Assembly (NCBI GenBank): GCA_004352715.1
Contig: SCFE01000067.1
Coordinates: 126,526-164,157, forward strand
DNA length: 37,632 nucleotides
DNA from: Hofstenia miamia
Lineage: Eukaryota; Xenacoelomorpha; Acoela
Reading direction: 5' to 3'
The position numbers and the translations under genes were made by a program. Positions 10,946-21,177 of this stretch are shown piece by piece; position 1 is the first letter of the stretch, and the number at the start of each line of letters is the position of its first letter. Under the pieces are notes generated by a model. That model was not told where the DNA came from and did no database searches. It saw only the letters and a program-made list of their open reading frames with translations.

Positions 10946-11910
10946 GGATATAACAAAAAGTTTCTGAAGCCAAGTCGCAGAGTTCCAATAAAGCAATTTT
11001 GTTTTGTTTCCGCCGGACAGCTGAAAACAGAACATCTGATTGCTAAGCCCTAAAATCTTCTAATGGATCTTTCTTCATATAGCATTCCGCACCTTAATTT
11101 CCTTAACAAAAACAATGATTTTATTCAATATTAGTTCTGCTTTTATAAGTAATTCTCCTAATTGCAAATCTATTGTCCGGTGGAAAATTTTCTTTTAAAA
11201 CAATTTCTTGACATAATTTCCAAAGTTCTCTTTGCATGAAATTTTAATTTCAAAGGTCTGAACACGTGTGGAGCAGAATCTCATTTCCGTTTCTTTGTTC
11301 AGATTTTGTGCATTTGCAACCTAAAGTATTCAAAATATCAATAATGGAACGAATAGTTTTAAACGCTACATAAATTATTTCTTATTATGTAAACGCAAAA
11401 TTGGCGTGAATTATCTCAGTTTTCTGTAAGTTGTTTAGAAGAACAAAGCATTGCCTTACAAGCAGGGCTGTACTCCTAAGCATTTAACAAGGGGAGTTCT
11501 AAGTTTGTGCAATGTATTTTTACGTTATTTTCTGACTAAGTTTATAGCTCTACAAATATAATCCGACACCCCACTTGCTGATATAACTTTAGCAAAGGGG
11601 GCTGGTCCCAAATCGAGTACGCCCCCACTTATTAGTATAGAAATATCTCAAAATCATAGACGAGTTTAGGATCTATGAATTGGATGGGCTGTAGGTTGAG
11701 TTGCAAATGAAACGAAATCTCAGTTCCAAGTGAAAATTGACCAACACTAAACAGAGCTGGAAGTGATCAGGTCCAGTCCGGTTTAGTATGGTCCGGTCCT
11801 CAAATATTGCTGTCAGTGCAAGATTTCCTAAGATTATATGCAAATTTATGCAATTCATCATTCTTTTTTATTTCAATACAATGCACTCATAATCAAATAT
11901 GTACATAAAC
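10946..11910. other. Intergenic stretch with a GGTCCGG-rich patch
   Basis: No gene seen. The patch at 11769-11802 reiterates GGTCCAGTCCGG and GGTCCGGTCC, like a hAT subterminal region with its own word, but no matching second end or target duplication was found. CAGGGC at 11463 is hAT-end-like but unpaired. Confidence 0.5.
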
Positions 11911-12810
11911 TGGGGTAAGTCCTATAACGAGCACGGACAAAAGTGTACGCCATGTACTTCTATACTACGGGCACGAGCCGGGCATACAGGCTCTGTTTGA
12001 ATATTTGTCGTTGTTACTCGAGGATCTATATTCTTAAAATCATTTATTGGATGTCCATTAGGTCTATTCTATATATCTATGTATATGTATTTGGTGTAAT
12101 ACTAACCTCAATGTAGATCTATTGTAGAAATTACAAAACGGTACATAAAATATTACACATAAAATTCATTGCCTTCATCAATTATAAGGAATACCATTTC
12201 ACAGTCATCTAATATTACAATTCCTACATAAAGTTGTCGTCCAGCAAGTAAATAAGTTTTACAATTTCCAATATTAGTGAGCTTACATTTTCGAGGTGTT
12301 GCAGGAACAGATAAAATTCAGTGAAATATTTGGTATCTGTGACATTCGCGTGTGAAATACGATGGAATATGCGAGCTATCATGGAAATATACGCTAAAGA
12401 AAACTGTGTCGAACTATGCGTAAAAATCTGTTTTATGCCTTAGGCATATAAATCCTAGCCCTGGTTATGGTTATGATGTTTGAAGCGCACGTTATCAATG
12501 ACAGACAAAACTTGTTGATTAATTTGCTCAAAACGGGACTTAATTATGATTTTACAGTTGTAAAATTCAACTTCTCAGTGATTTCAACAAAGCTTATTTT
12601 TTATTGATGTAAACTTTATTGATGGCTATGATAGCTTAAGTATGTTTTTTTAATAGCACAGTTGAAGGTTTTCTTGTTGCATAAAGCAATTTTAGTCAAA
12701 TATCATTAGCTACCTGCATAACGGGGTAAGCATACGGGCACCAACAAGATAAAGGGCCTATTTTCATAGATACGGGCTACGGGCCGAGCACGGACAAAGG
12801 CCCGACCCTA
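11911..12810. mobile_element. Candidate hAT element with CGGGC-rich ends
   Basis: The right end ...CCCGACCCTA (12801-12810) follows a dense run of ACGGGC, CGGGCC and GAGCACGGAC words from 12727. It is followed by GTACGTAA, which fits the hAT consensus nTnnnnAn. The left side has GTACATAA at 11901 (7 of 8 identical), then TGGGGTAAGTCC at 11911, which matches the inverted right end at 8 of 12 positions but is offset by 2 bp from the duplication. GAGCACGGACAAAA and CGGGCACGAGCCGGGC lie just inside. The ends are degenerate, so the call is tentative. No coding sequence. Confidence 0.42.
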
Positions 12811-13129
12811 GTACGTAAAGGATTTATAATAAAAACACCCAAATCAATCGACACATTAATTATATATCAAAGCCAAATCATTCATTGCTGCTTGTCTAAT
12901 CTCATTAATTAAAACCTTCAAAAAAGCAATTTAATTTTATCAGATATAAGTTTCTCATTTGGCGTATAAACTGCCAAATTAATTATAATTTTGGTTTATT
13001 ACATAATTTCATTATTGAATGCACACCCAGTGTGAACAGAGTAGTGACAATATCAAACATTTTGAAATCATGACTACAATATTCATTGCAAAGTCTCATC
13101 TGAAGACGACCGGAGCCAAAAAAGCTAAA

Positions 13130-13262
13130 TAGAAAGCGACCCGCTCCTGATATTAAGGTCTAATCCAGTGTTTCTGCGGGAAAAAGGGGCCAATTTCCAC
13201 TTCTGAGACTCCACCCAAGCCTAGATTCAAACAAGAAAATTAAGCCCAAGCCAAGCCCATGC
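13130..13262. mobile_element. Possible hAT terminal fragment (CCCAAGC-rich)
   Basis: GC-rich island in AT-rich DNA. It contains CAGTGTTTCTGCGGG (13168), a hAT-like start, and a run AAGCCCAAGCCAAGCCCATG ending near 13260. No second end or target duplication could be paired. The related word CCCAAG/TTGGGTTGGG recurs at 30727-30750. Confidence 0.3.
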
Positions 13263-13544
13263 ACAGAATAATTATAATATAGTTTTATATAAAGTCAAGA
13301 TTCAGAATTTTAATATCCGTATTGTTTGCAGACCTTAAGTGTTAAGAGGTCCATGGAGTATATCAATTTTGAAGTTATTAGTATATAAGCATAAGAAAAA
13401 TTTCTCTCCTGTGAATTTTATTTTTCAATTCTCAACATCTTACGCAGTAATCTAAAAACTTGCATTCAATATTATCACTATATGTTTATTTTTTTAATAT
13501 TCTATATAAATTTGTTTTAAAATAAGACTTATTTCTTATATATA

Positions 13545-14121
13545 CAGTCTGTCCCATAAGTTACAACGACTTCTATAAAAAGAAAACAAAGTAAAGAAAA
13601 TATTTAGTTCAAAAGTTTATTGTAACGATTACGTAATTTCTAACAATTATTCTAAGGAACATGCAAAAAATTAATCATAAGGATCAACTTGAAGGCCTCC
13701 TAGTTCAATACACAATAGCATTCGTCTGAACGTTTTGTCATTGATTTTTCGGAGAGTTTCAACTGGAAATCGCATAAATTCGTCTTGAATAACGCCTTTC
13801 AGGTCTCCTTTGTTTTGTGCTTTTTTGCTAGGATTCTAGGCTTTAGCAGACCCCATAGCGCGTTATCACAGGACGAGAGGTCAGGACTATGTGCTGGCCA
13901 AGGAATCGGTCCAAATTTGCCAACCCATCGATCCTGAAAGGTATCTGTTAAGAAATTACGAGTTGCTATTGCGGTTTGTGCTGGAGCACCATTTTGTTGG
14001 AAATGTGATGATAATAATATCTGTCTTGCTTGAAGAGCAGGAATAAATTCATCTCTTAACATCTGACATAGACATAGAATTATCATTAATAAAAAGTCGT
14101 CGTAACTTATGGGACATACTG
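13545..14121 (-). mobile_element. Internally deleted mariner element (DD41D-type)
   Basis: Near-perfect inverted repeats of about 30 bp: left CAGTCTGTCCCATAAGTT (from 13545) and right, read inwards, CAGTATGTCCCATAAGTT (from 14121). They differ at two positions over 28-30 bp. Both ends abut a TA target duplication (13543-13544, 14122-14123). The 577-bp length is under half that of an autonomous mariner. The coding strand starts almost directly after the right repeat, so the 5' half of the transposase is deleted. Confidence 0.93.
13671..14098 (-). pseudogene. Truncated mariner transposase, DD41D spacing
   Basis: The minus-strand frame from about 14098 reads MLRDEFIPALQARQI, FQQNGAPAQT, WVGKFGPIPWPAHSPDL, CDNALWGLLK, the C-terminal half of a mariner transposase. 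The second catalytic Asp of the usual QQDGAP is Asn here. The final Asp (SSCDN) follows after 41 intervening residues, the DD41D spacing described for rosa-type basal mariners rather than the common DD34D. A single frameshift near 13803 moves the ending into another frame (GVIQDEFMRFPVETLRKI ... LGGLQVDPYD), which stops at 13671-13673. The N-terminal DNA-binding part and first Asp are absent. Non-functional. Confidence 0.88.
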
Positions 14122-14123
14122 TA

Positions 14124-14549
14124 TGATGTAGAATGGAATGCTGAGTGACAACGTTATGAAATTTCGTACTTTTTATAGAAACCTTTCTAAACAGGGCCAG
14201 AAAAGTTTTTAATTGTGATAAATGGTAAATTTTTGAAAGAACTACTCTAATTTATTGTGAAATGATAAAGGAATTTAGCATTACAATCAATCTCAATTAT
14301 AGCCCAGTAATGTGAAATCATATCAACTAATGCTTTTTAGCATTGAAACTTTGATAAGGGACTTGTACATGTCTCCGCATCGTATTTCATATTTTGAAGT
14401 CTCCTTAATATGTGGAAACATTAAAGTAAGTTCTAAATTGTACCATCCTATATGTATTTTATTCAATAGCTTTATATTCTGTGTGTATATTTTCACTGTA
14501 CAAGATATATATACATATATACAAATGTACAATAAAAATTCACACAAAG
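14124..14549. other. AT-rich spacer; probable LINE 3' tail at its right side
   Basis: No gene. Sequence directly downstream (minus strand) of the LINE stop at 14550-14552 includes a short TATATATACATATATAC stretch that could be the element's 3' tail. Confidence 0.4.
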
Positions 14550-15749
14550 CTACTTAGAAAAAATATACAAATAAAATAACAATACACTAATAAAATTAAA
14601 ACAAAAGATTATATTTAAACATAAGAATTTTCGCCATGCATTTAATTTATTTGAATATCCGTATTTAAATTGATTAGCAAGCATGTTTTCTTTTAACAAT
14701 TTCTGAAAGTTGTGAATGATGATGATTTACTTAAATTTTGTGGTAGATTGTTCCACATTTTCGCTGTTGTTGTTGTGAATGCACCTTTCTAGTAACTGTT
14801 ATTTTAAAATTAGTTATACATTTCTCTGTTCTTTTGTTTACATTGAAAAATTTACCTATACTGCTTCTTTTTAATTTATTTACAATTTTATACATGTTTA
14901 CAAGACCCATGTATTTCGTAAGATAAGATAATGCTAGGATGGACAAACGTTGTAGCTGTCCACCAGTTTGCTGTTTATCAATGTTATACATGGCACAGAT
15001 TGACCAGTTGAATACTCTCTTTATATATATATATATATAATGACTATTAACTAATGCATGTAATATCTCCTTCCTTTGATTTACCTTTTAATCAGTTTTA
15101 GATATTGGACGCCTGACGATTCTCCATATCTTGCTTTGAAGAAAACCACGAAACGTTAGCTTGTCATCTATTACCACACCCAGAAACTTTATTTTGCTGT
15201 TGGTTCGATTCGTGGAGTACTGGTGGTGGATAAATTTAATACGATGTTACTTTTTTGTTTCATATTTTGAAAAAGGATAAATTATGTGTTTGCTCAGAGG
15301 CGGATTAATAAGGCGCGGGGCCTGTAGCAGTTTCCTTTGATGTAAGGATAACGATTGAAATGAATTTACTTATCTACATGCTGACAAAAAAAGAAAAATA
15401 AAAAAGTCTAATACAAACTTTTATTTCAAAGAAATTATAAACACACATTTTCTGTTGGAAAATCTTTTTTTATAATGGAATGTTAAAATTTTTGGCCAGG
15501 TGCGAGGCCTCTGTGAAGCGGGGGCCCGTAGCAGGTGCTACATCTGTTACTAGGTTAATCCAGCACTGGTTTTACTGCTGTTAACGTCAAGTTTATTTTT
15601 TTGAGAAAATTCATAATTTGTCTCTTTCTAGAGTTTTGGTTGCCTTGCATGGATCTCTGCCTCTATTGATCAAGCATATGTCATCAGCAAATTTGAGTAT
15701 TTCACATTCAGTTAAACGGTGCCTTATATCATTTATGTATACATTAAAC
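14550..15749 (-). pseudogene. Non-LTR retrotransposon (LINE) reverse-transcriptase remnant
   Basis: Minus-strand fragments follow the C-terminal half of a LINE ORF2 in order. FNVYINDI lies beside the gap, then LKFADDICLI with the catalytic FADD at 15680-15691. LDVNSSKT lies just before a transposon insertion. KIKFLGVVIDDKLTF follows (FLGV at 15175-15186), then LSILALSYLTKYM at about 14900-14960. Next is MWNNLPQNL (WNNLP at 14741-14755) with SFTTFRN, and the frame runs on to a stop at 14550-14552. FADD, FLGV-x-x-D and WN-x-LP together are diagnostic of Jockey/CR1-like LINEs. Several frameshifts and stops and a (TA)n tract (15023-15040) break the frame. The N-terminal RT and endonuclease would lie in the 1000-N gap or beyond. 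Confidence 0.85.
15295..15568. mobile_element. 274-bp hAT MITE inserted in the LINE
   Basis: Ends CAGAGGCGGATTAATAAG (from 15295) and, inverted, CAGTGCTGGATTAACCTAG (from 15568) share CAG-x-G-x-x-GGATTAA. Just inside each end is a GC-rich block with GCGGGGCC (left) and GCGGGGGCCCGTAGCAG (right). The flanking octamers TGTTTGCT and GTTTTACT agree at 5 of 8 positions, a decayed target duplication. The LINE reading frame stops making sense at one border and resumes after the other. No coding capacity. Confidence 0.8.
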
Positions 15750-16749
15750 NNNNNNNNNNNNNNNNNNNNNNNNNNNNNNNNNNNNNNNNNNNNNNNNNNN
15801 NNNNNNNNNNNNNNNNNNNNNNNNNNNNNNNNNNNNNNNNNNNNNNNNNNNNNNNNNNNNNNNNNNNNNNNNNNNNNNNNNNNNNNNNNNNNNNNNNNNN
15901 NNNNNNNNNNNNNNNNNNNNNNNNNNNNNNNNNNNNNNNNNNNNNNNNNNNNNNNNNNNNNNNNNNNNNNNNNNNNNNNNNNNNNNNNNNNNNNNNNNNN
16001 NNNNNNNNNNNNNNNNNNNNNNNNNNNNNNNNNNNNNNNNNNNNNNNNNNNNNNNNNNNNNNNNNNNNNNNNNNNNNNNNNNNNNNNNNNNNNNNNNNNN
16101 NNNNNNNNNNNNNNNNNNNNNNNNNNNNNNNNNNNNNNNNNNNNNNNNNNNNNNNNNNNNNNNNNNNNNNNNNNNNNNNNNNNNNNNNNNNNNNNNNNNN
16201 NNNNNNNNNNNNNNNNNNNNNNNNNNNNNNNNNNNNNNNNNNNNNNNNNNNNNNNNNNNNNNNNNNNNNNNNNNNNNNNNNNNNNNNNNNNNNNNNNNNN
16301 NNNNNNNNNNNNNNNNNNNNNNNNNNNNNNNNNNNNNNNNNNNNNNNNNNNNNNNNNNNNNNNNNNNNNNNNNNNNNNNNNNNNNNNNNNNNNNNNNNNN
16401 NNNNNNNNNNNNNNNNNNNNNNNNNNNNNNNNNNNNNNNNNNNNNNNNNNNNNNNNNNNNNNNNNNNNNNNNNNNNNNNNNNNNNNNNNNNNNNNNNNNN
16501 NNNNNNNNNNNNNNNNNNNNNNNNNNNNNNNNNNNNNNNNNNNNNNNNNNNNNNNNNNNNNNNNNNNNNNNNNNNNNNNNNNNNNNNNNNNNNNNNNNNN
16601 NNNNNNNNNNNNNNNNNNNNNNNNNNNNNNNNNNNNNNNNNNNNNNNNNNNNNNNNNNNNNNNNNNNNNNNNNNNNNNNNNNNNNNNNNNNNNNNNNNNN
16701 NNNNNNNNNNNNNNNNNNNNNNNNNNNNNNNNNNNNNNNNNNNNNNNNN
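15750..16749. other. Assembly gap (1000 N)
   Basis: Exactly 1000 N, probably a default or estimated scaffold gap, with a TA tract on the right side. It probably hides the upstream part of the LINE. Open frames spanning it are artefacts. Confidence 0.99.
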
Positions 16750-16768
16750 ATATATATATATATATATA

Positions 16769-18265
16769 GCTAAAACTTATAATAATATTATATATTTCTC
16801 CCTAAATTGAAAGCTTAAGTTAGCATTTTGCATTGGAAAACCTAAGACTTAGGGCTTTTTGCAATCCATATTTTTTTGTAAATGCAGAATCAATTTGGGG
16901 TAATCAATCGCACTTGGTATAGCTTCATATGTATGTTAAAAAATAACAGAGTAATAGATCTTTTAGTTCTCTCAAAGTTTCTTAAGGCTTTGCCTGAAAG
17001 TTTCACAAAATTTTAAAATTTTATATTGTAATTCAATAGTAGACAATCGAGCGCGTTCAAAAAATTTGACAAAACTCTTGTGCTCAACGAGTTGATGTAG
17101 CACTGGGTACTACAAAAATAAAATCAATTAAGAAAGTATAAAAAACTCCAAGTGCAAAATGCCAATTATCTTGGCAATTAACCCTCTGATTTCCAAAATT
17201 CCTTTTTAGTTTTGTAGTTTGGATTTCAATGTAAGTGTTAGAAAAGGAATTTCTAAAAATCAATCAATATTGAATGTGCCTGTGAAAAAACTATTCTATC
17301 AATAAAATTGGACTAACTCCAAGATTTGTAATACGAATAATTCTTGAAATTTAATAAGATCTAAGTTAGTCTAATAACGATTTTTTCACAAAGATCCATC
17401 CACCACTTTTTGGAAAATCCTGCTTACAAGCACACAAACAACCCCGAAAACAATACTTCCTTAATAATTTGTTTCTTGGACTATTGGATTTTCAAGTTTT
17501 ATGCTTATGTCAACACTCAACACATTGTTGTAATGAAAAATTTTCTGATTACTTAGGAAATTAATTCTATGAAAGGAATGGAGAAGAAATAGGCTCCTCC
17601 TACGTGGCTTTTGCTGTGCCACTCCTCCTGCTTGGAGAAACTTTGTTAATAAAAAAATAAGAAAAATTATTTTTGCATAACTCCTTACATTTTGAAATAA
17701 AACGTCCACATCGGTGATATCCCCTCTTCTTATATGTTCAAATATATTGCTGTGCACAGGCGTTATTATTCTGGAATTTATTACCAATATTTAAGTATAG
17801 TAATTACACATCTCAGTGATTCACTGATAAGTTTTTCAATGCATACAATGCTGCTGATAGTATAGCAAAGTTTTTGCAGCAGCTATCCAATGAAGACAAA
17901 ACTGAAAAAATAAGCTTTTCCTTGGACAAAAGTTGTTGTTTTCATGTAATTCAAGAATAGAAATACTTCATATTACAAATTTTCACGATAACATGTTAGT
18001 GCACTTACCCATATTTATAAGTATCCAAATACCAGGTCTCCCAAATTTCCTAAAAGGCTTGGAAAAATTCCTTTATTGAATGTCGACCAAACCGATTGCA
18101 TCCTTATGAATACAATGGAGTACTTAGAGTTAGAAACGTTATTTTAGATATTTTATGTATTTAAAGAGGTATTTTCACTAGCTGTTTGCAAACATATCGA
18201 TAATGCTAATTTGTAGACTGGAGTACTTATAAACTAATTATACTTTCAATAATATGAAAAATATT
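16769..18265. other. Gene-poor AT-rich stretch
   Basis: No supported gene. An inverted pair GCATTTTGCATTGG (16823) and, inverted, GCATTTTGCACTTGG (about 17149-17163) could bound a small decayed MITE of about 340 bp. A small hairpin TGCCAA/TTGGCA sits at 17160-17176. A 108-codon minus frame at 17461-17787 has no recognisable domain. Confidence 0.45.
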
Positions 18266-19060
18266 TACAAACCTCGAAAATTTAGTATTCATGTAATGCT
18301 ATGTAAATTTGAGGATTGAAAAACTGTAGCACAGATATCTCATTTATTGCACCTCCCCCATGTTGACTTCCCTGAAAATTCTTAGCAAGAATCATTAAGA
18401 ATCATTAAGATTCCTGGTAGGAATCCTTAAGATTCGTTAAGAATCCTGGCAGGAATAATGCTGTCTTTGCAAGAACTTAGAAGAAAATCTAGGGAATATA
18501 ATAGGTATTGCTGTTACTTAATGAAATTTCTCAGCAAAAAAAAAATACTCAACCATCCTTAAAAATCCCATTGGCTTTGCAAAAAATTTGAAGGAAGTAA
18601 CTTCTAACATAAATTTGAAGGATTAATGCCCAGTCAATCAATGTAATAAAAAAATGTTTACANTACAAACCTCGAAAATTTAGTATTCATGTAATGCTAT
18701 GTAAATTTGAGGATTGAAAAACTGTAGCACAGATATCTCATTTATTGCACCTCCCCCATGTTGACTTCCCTGAAAATTCTTAGCAAGAATCATTAAGAAT
18801 CATTAAGATTCCTGGTAGGAATCCTTAAGATTCGTTAAGAATCCTGGCAGGAATAATGCTGTCTTTGCAAGAACTTAGAAGAAAATCTAGGGAATATAAT
18901 AGGTATTGCTGTTACTTAATGAAATTTCTCAGCAAAAAAAAAATACTCAACCATCCTTAAAAATCCCATTGGCTTTGCAAAAAATTTGAAGGAAGTAACT
19001 TCTAACATAAATTTGAAGGATTAATGCCCAGTCAATCAATGTAATAAAAAAATGTTTACA
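18266..19060. repeat. 397-bp exact tandem duplication around a single N
   Basis: Bases 18266-18662 and 18664-19060 look identical, including a run of ten A, and are separated by one N at 18663. A perfect duplicate at a one-base gap is the signature of unmerged overlapping contigs. Within each copy (about 18390-18450 and 18788-18848) is a cluster of self-complementary words such as TTAAGAATC, GATTCCTGGTAGGAATC and CCTGGCAGGAA. Confidence 0.93.
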
Positions 19061-19111
19061 ATAATTCAGGTTCTTAAATGAATCCATTACTTGACAGCCA
19101 ATAATTTATAT

Positions 19112-19530
19112 ATAATTTCGTCTGGAGTAGGTTAACATAAAACACAGAATCCAAAATATATTAAATCGAAAGTGCACAAATGTAATAGATTTGCCTATAT
19201 AAAAGGCGAAACAAATGAATTAGATTGTTCTAAAATGCACTTTCGTTAAAATATTTTTAGAGTAAACATAATATAAAATATAAATTGACTAATATTTTAC
19301 CTACTAATGATGAAGTCGGGATGTATTAAACCAATAAGCAGAGAAGATTTATCTGTGATTAGTTCAGAAGTTTAAGCAAAATAGTTATTAATAAAAAACA
19401 AAAAACTCACATGAGGGCGCGAAGAAATTTCAGATTTCTCAGAATACTAAACACAATTAAATAATACAATTGTAGTGCAAAAGACATTATAGACACGTAT
19501 AGTATATTAACCTACTCCAGAACAAATTTA
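19112..19530. mobile_element. MITE with 18-bp inverted repeats (TCTGGAGTAGGTTAA)
   Basis: TCTGGAGTAGGTTAACATA at 19121-19139 is matched by inverted TCTGGAGTAGGTTAATATA ending at 19521. The match extends outwards through a degenerate ATAATTT/ATAAATTT block. An internal inverted pair CGAAAGTGC (19169) and GCACTTTCG (19238) adds to the fold-back character. No coding sequence. Exact ends and target duplication are uncertain. Confidence 0.7.
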
Positions 19531-19578
19531 TTAAATATAAAACGTAAAAAAACAAAGCACTTAAGTTTGTAAAAATAA

Positions 19579-20573
19579 CTAATCCTTATTGCCAGCAAGC
19601 CGCGCCTTCTTAGAATCCAACCCTAGTTGGTTCATTGCATTTCGCACTTCAGACCATGCATTTTGTCCAAAACGCTTTCAAACAGCATCTACAAATAAAT
19701 AAATGAAAAATAAATTGTTGTGTAACACTGGACAATGCTTTAACAATTGTATATTTCAGCTCCTTGTACAAAGGGCAGTACATATATCAGCTCTTTCGGC
19801 TTTCTGTACTCTGAAAAATCATATACAAATAGCTGATATATGTACTTTTAATTAAAAATATGAACTTTTTAAAAAATAAATGATTTTCACTGAAATGTAG
19901 GCTATATATTTGATGTTACATACAAACATCATGTATAAAAAATATTTGAAAATGTTGTGTACTGAGGAGAAATTAAAATTTCAGCTCTTGTACACACTTT
20001 TAGCATATATATATATATATATATATACGAGGCGCTCAGTATATAGTAAGCAGTTCAATTACATTTGCGTCTAGTACCACGACATTTTAAGGACGGGCAA
20101 GAATCATAGAAAAGCATTATTAATACAAATAAAACATGAATTATAAACCATTATATATATATATATATATATATATTTAAGAATTCCAGTACCCTTGGGA
20201 GATAAAGGTATGCGGGAATTTTTCTTCCTGGGTGAAATCACGTTTTCCTCCAATTCTTTAGCAGAAAAAAGGTTTCTTGCTGCCAATATTCCGAATCTAG
20301 AAGGTCGATCTCCAAGAGCAATGTCCAACAAATTTATGTCATTGAACATTACTGGGGATTTAGAAGCTGCGGTGAGTGTTTCAGTAGAGGTTGAGGATCC
20401 TGCAATTTCCTAAATTTAACAAAAATATATCAGGTTCATGAATTTAATGATGAACTTAAAATAATCAAATAATAAATAATCACCACTATTGATCGTTGAA
20501 TCTTTTTTGTGCTACGAAGCACTTCCTTAAGAACAGCTGTATTTTCTCGAATGCTGGCGTCCAGGGAATTCAT
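19579..20573 (-). pseudogene. Spliced BEN-like domain gene remnant (three exons)
   Basis: Minus strand. Exon A 20573-20484: MNSLDASIRENTAVLKEVLR..., an amphipathic coiled-coil-like segment ending at a GT donor. Exon B 20409-20193: opens after an AG acceptor with EIAGSSTSTETL and reads LLDIALGDRPSRFGILAARN and LFSAKELEENVISPRKKNSR, ending AAG-G before GTACTG. Exon C 19688-19579: after TTTGTAG, the bases AT complete the split Asp codon and lead to KRFGQNAWSEVRNAMNQLGL and a TAG stop. The phases (0, then 1) agree across both introns. The pattern ARxLF-x-x-x-EL ... AVxxRFG-x-x-W-x-x-x-x-x-A-x-NQ resembles BEN (DNA/chromatin-binding) domains. A TGA at 19678-19680, where Trp would be expected, breaks exon C. 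The second intron is filled with (TA)n and inverted repeats. Upstream exons are not visible. The BEN assignment is by eye and uncertain; exon structure is better supported. Confidence 0.5.
19778..19845. repeat. Perfect 15-bp inverted repeat
   Basis: GTACATATATCAGCT at 19778-19792 and its exact complement AGCTGATATATGTAC at 19831-19845, 38 bp apart. Further CAGCTCCTTGTACA and CAGCTCTTGTACA words lie at 19757 and 19982. It lies in the second intron of the BEN-like remnant and is probably part of a decayed fold-back element. Confidence 0.75.
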
Positions 20574-20605
20574 TACAGAAATTCAATCTACCCAGCAAAT
20601 TGAAA

Positions 20606-20770
20606 ATTGCCATTCTTGGAAAGACTTGCAAGTGTTGATACAAAAACTTGGCAAGTAACTTACATGTAACTTTGCAAGAATTGTGTGTTTATTTACATGT
20701 TCTTGGTAAGAAATGTATGTTTTATGTACATAAACTTGGTAGGAAATATTAACTAAATGACATGTAAACA
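20606..20770. repeat. Cluster of self-complementary CTTGCAAG/CTTGGTAAG words
   Basis: Reiterated words include CTTGCAAG, CTTGGCAAG, TTACATGTAA, TTTGCAAGAA, TTCTTGGTAAGAA and ACTTGGTAGGAAA. TTTGCAAGAA is also seen beside the repeat cluster at 18470, so the two clusters are probably related elements. A 124-codon minus frame across this region is best explained by the repeat. Confidence 0.55.
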
Positions 20771-20956
20771 TAGTAAAAATAATTGCAGGCAATAATCGAA
20801 ATAGCAAGTCCCACAATACAAACAATATAAATGCAATCAATGAAAAACTTAATAAAATAATGAGCAGAACAAAAAAGGCTTTCTTCATTCTTAACGTGAA
20901 TATTTGGACATCAGCGCAGTAATCTAAACATATATATATATATATATATATATACA

Positions 20957-21065
20957 TTTATATCGGGCGTCCTGTCTCAAAACCAAGAATTTATATGTGG
21001 TGCTCTGTCTGATGAACATTTATATGTGACGTTTTGTTTCAAGAGGGCGCTCTGTCTATATACAA
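20957..21065. repeat. Degenerate ~30-bp minisatellite
   Basis: About 3.5 units of ATTTATAT-(C/G)-(G/T)-G-(C/T)-G-(T/C)-x-C-TGTCT: ATTTATATCGGGCGTCCTGT, ATTTATATGTGGTGCTCTGT, ATTTATATGTGACGTTTTGT, then GGGCGCTCTGTCT. A related GAGGCGCTCAGTATAT occurs at 20029. Confidence 0.7.
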
Positions 21066-21177
21066 ATATTTTCATGTCTTTTAAAAGTCTAATTTAACCA
21101 TCCTAAATTTAATCAAATATAGACCAATTTTTATCAAATGAATGGTGCTTTAGCATTTTTGTAATAGGCCTGACATA

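Noticed and set aside
11463-12463. CAGGGC...GCCCTG as ends of one hAT element
   Set aside because: The flanking octamers (CTTACAAG, GTTATGGT) do not match and the ends agree over only seven bases.
15618-16810. Long frames of 363-383 codons
   Set aside because: Almost entirely N; artefact of the 1000-N gap. The same applies to frames at 10190-10408 and 21109-21531.
17461-17787. 108-codon minus-strand frame with a faintly ankyrin-like stretch (RRGDITDVDVLF)
   Set aside because: Only one short resemblance, the rest is unlike any repeat, and no splice context; not enough for a gene call.
20583-20957. 124-codon hydrophobic minus-strand frame
   Set aside because: It spans a (TA)n tract (Tyr-Ile repeats) and a palindromic repeat cluster; the frame is a by-product of the repeats.
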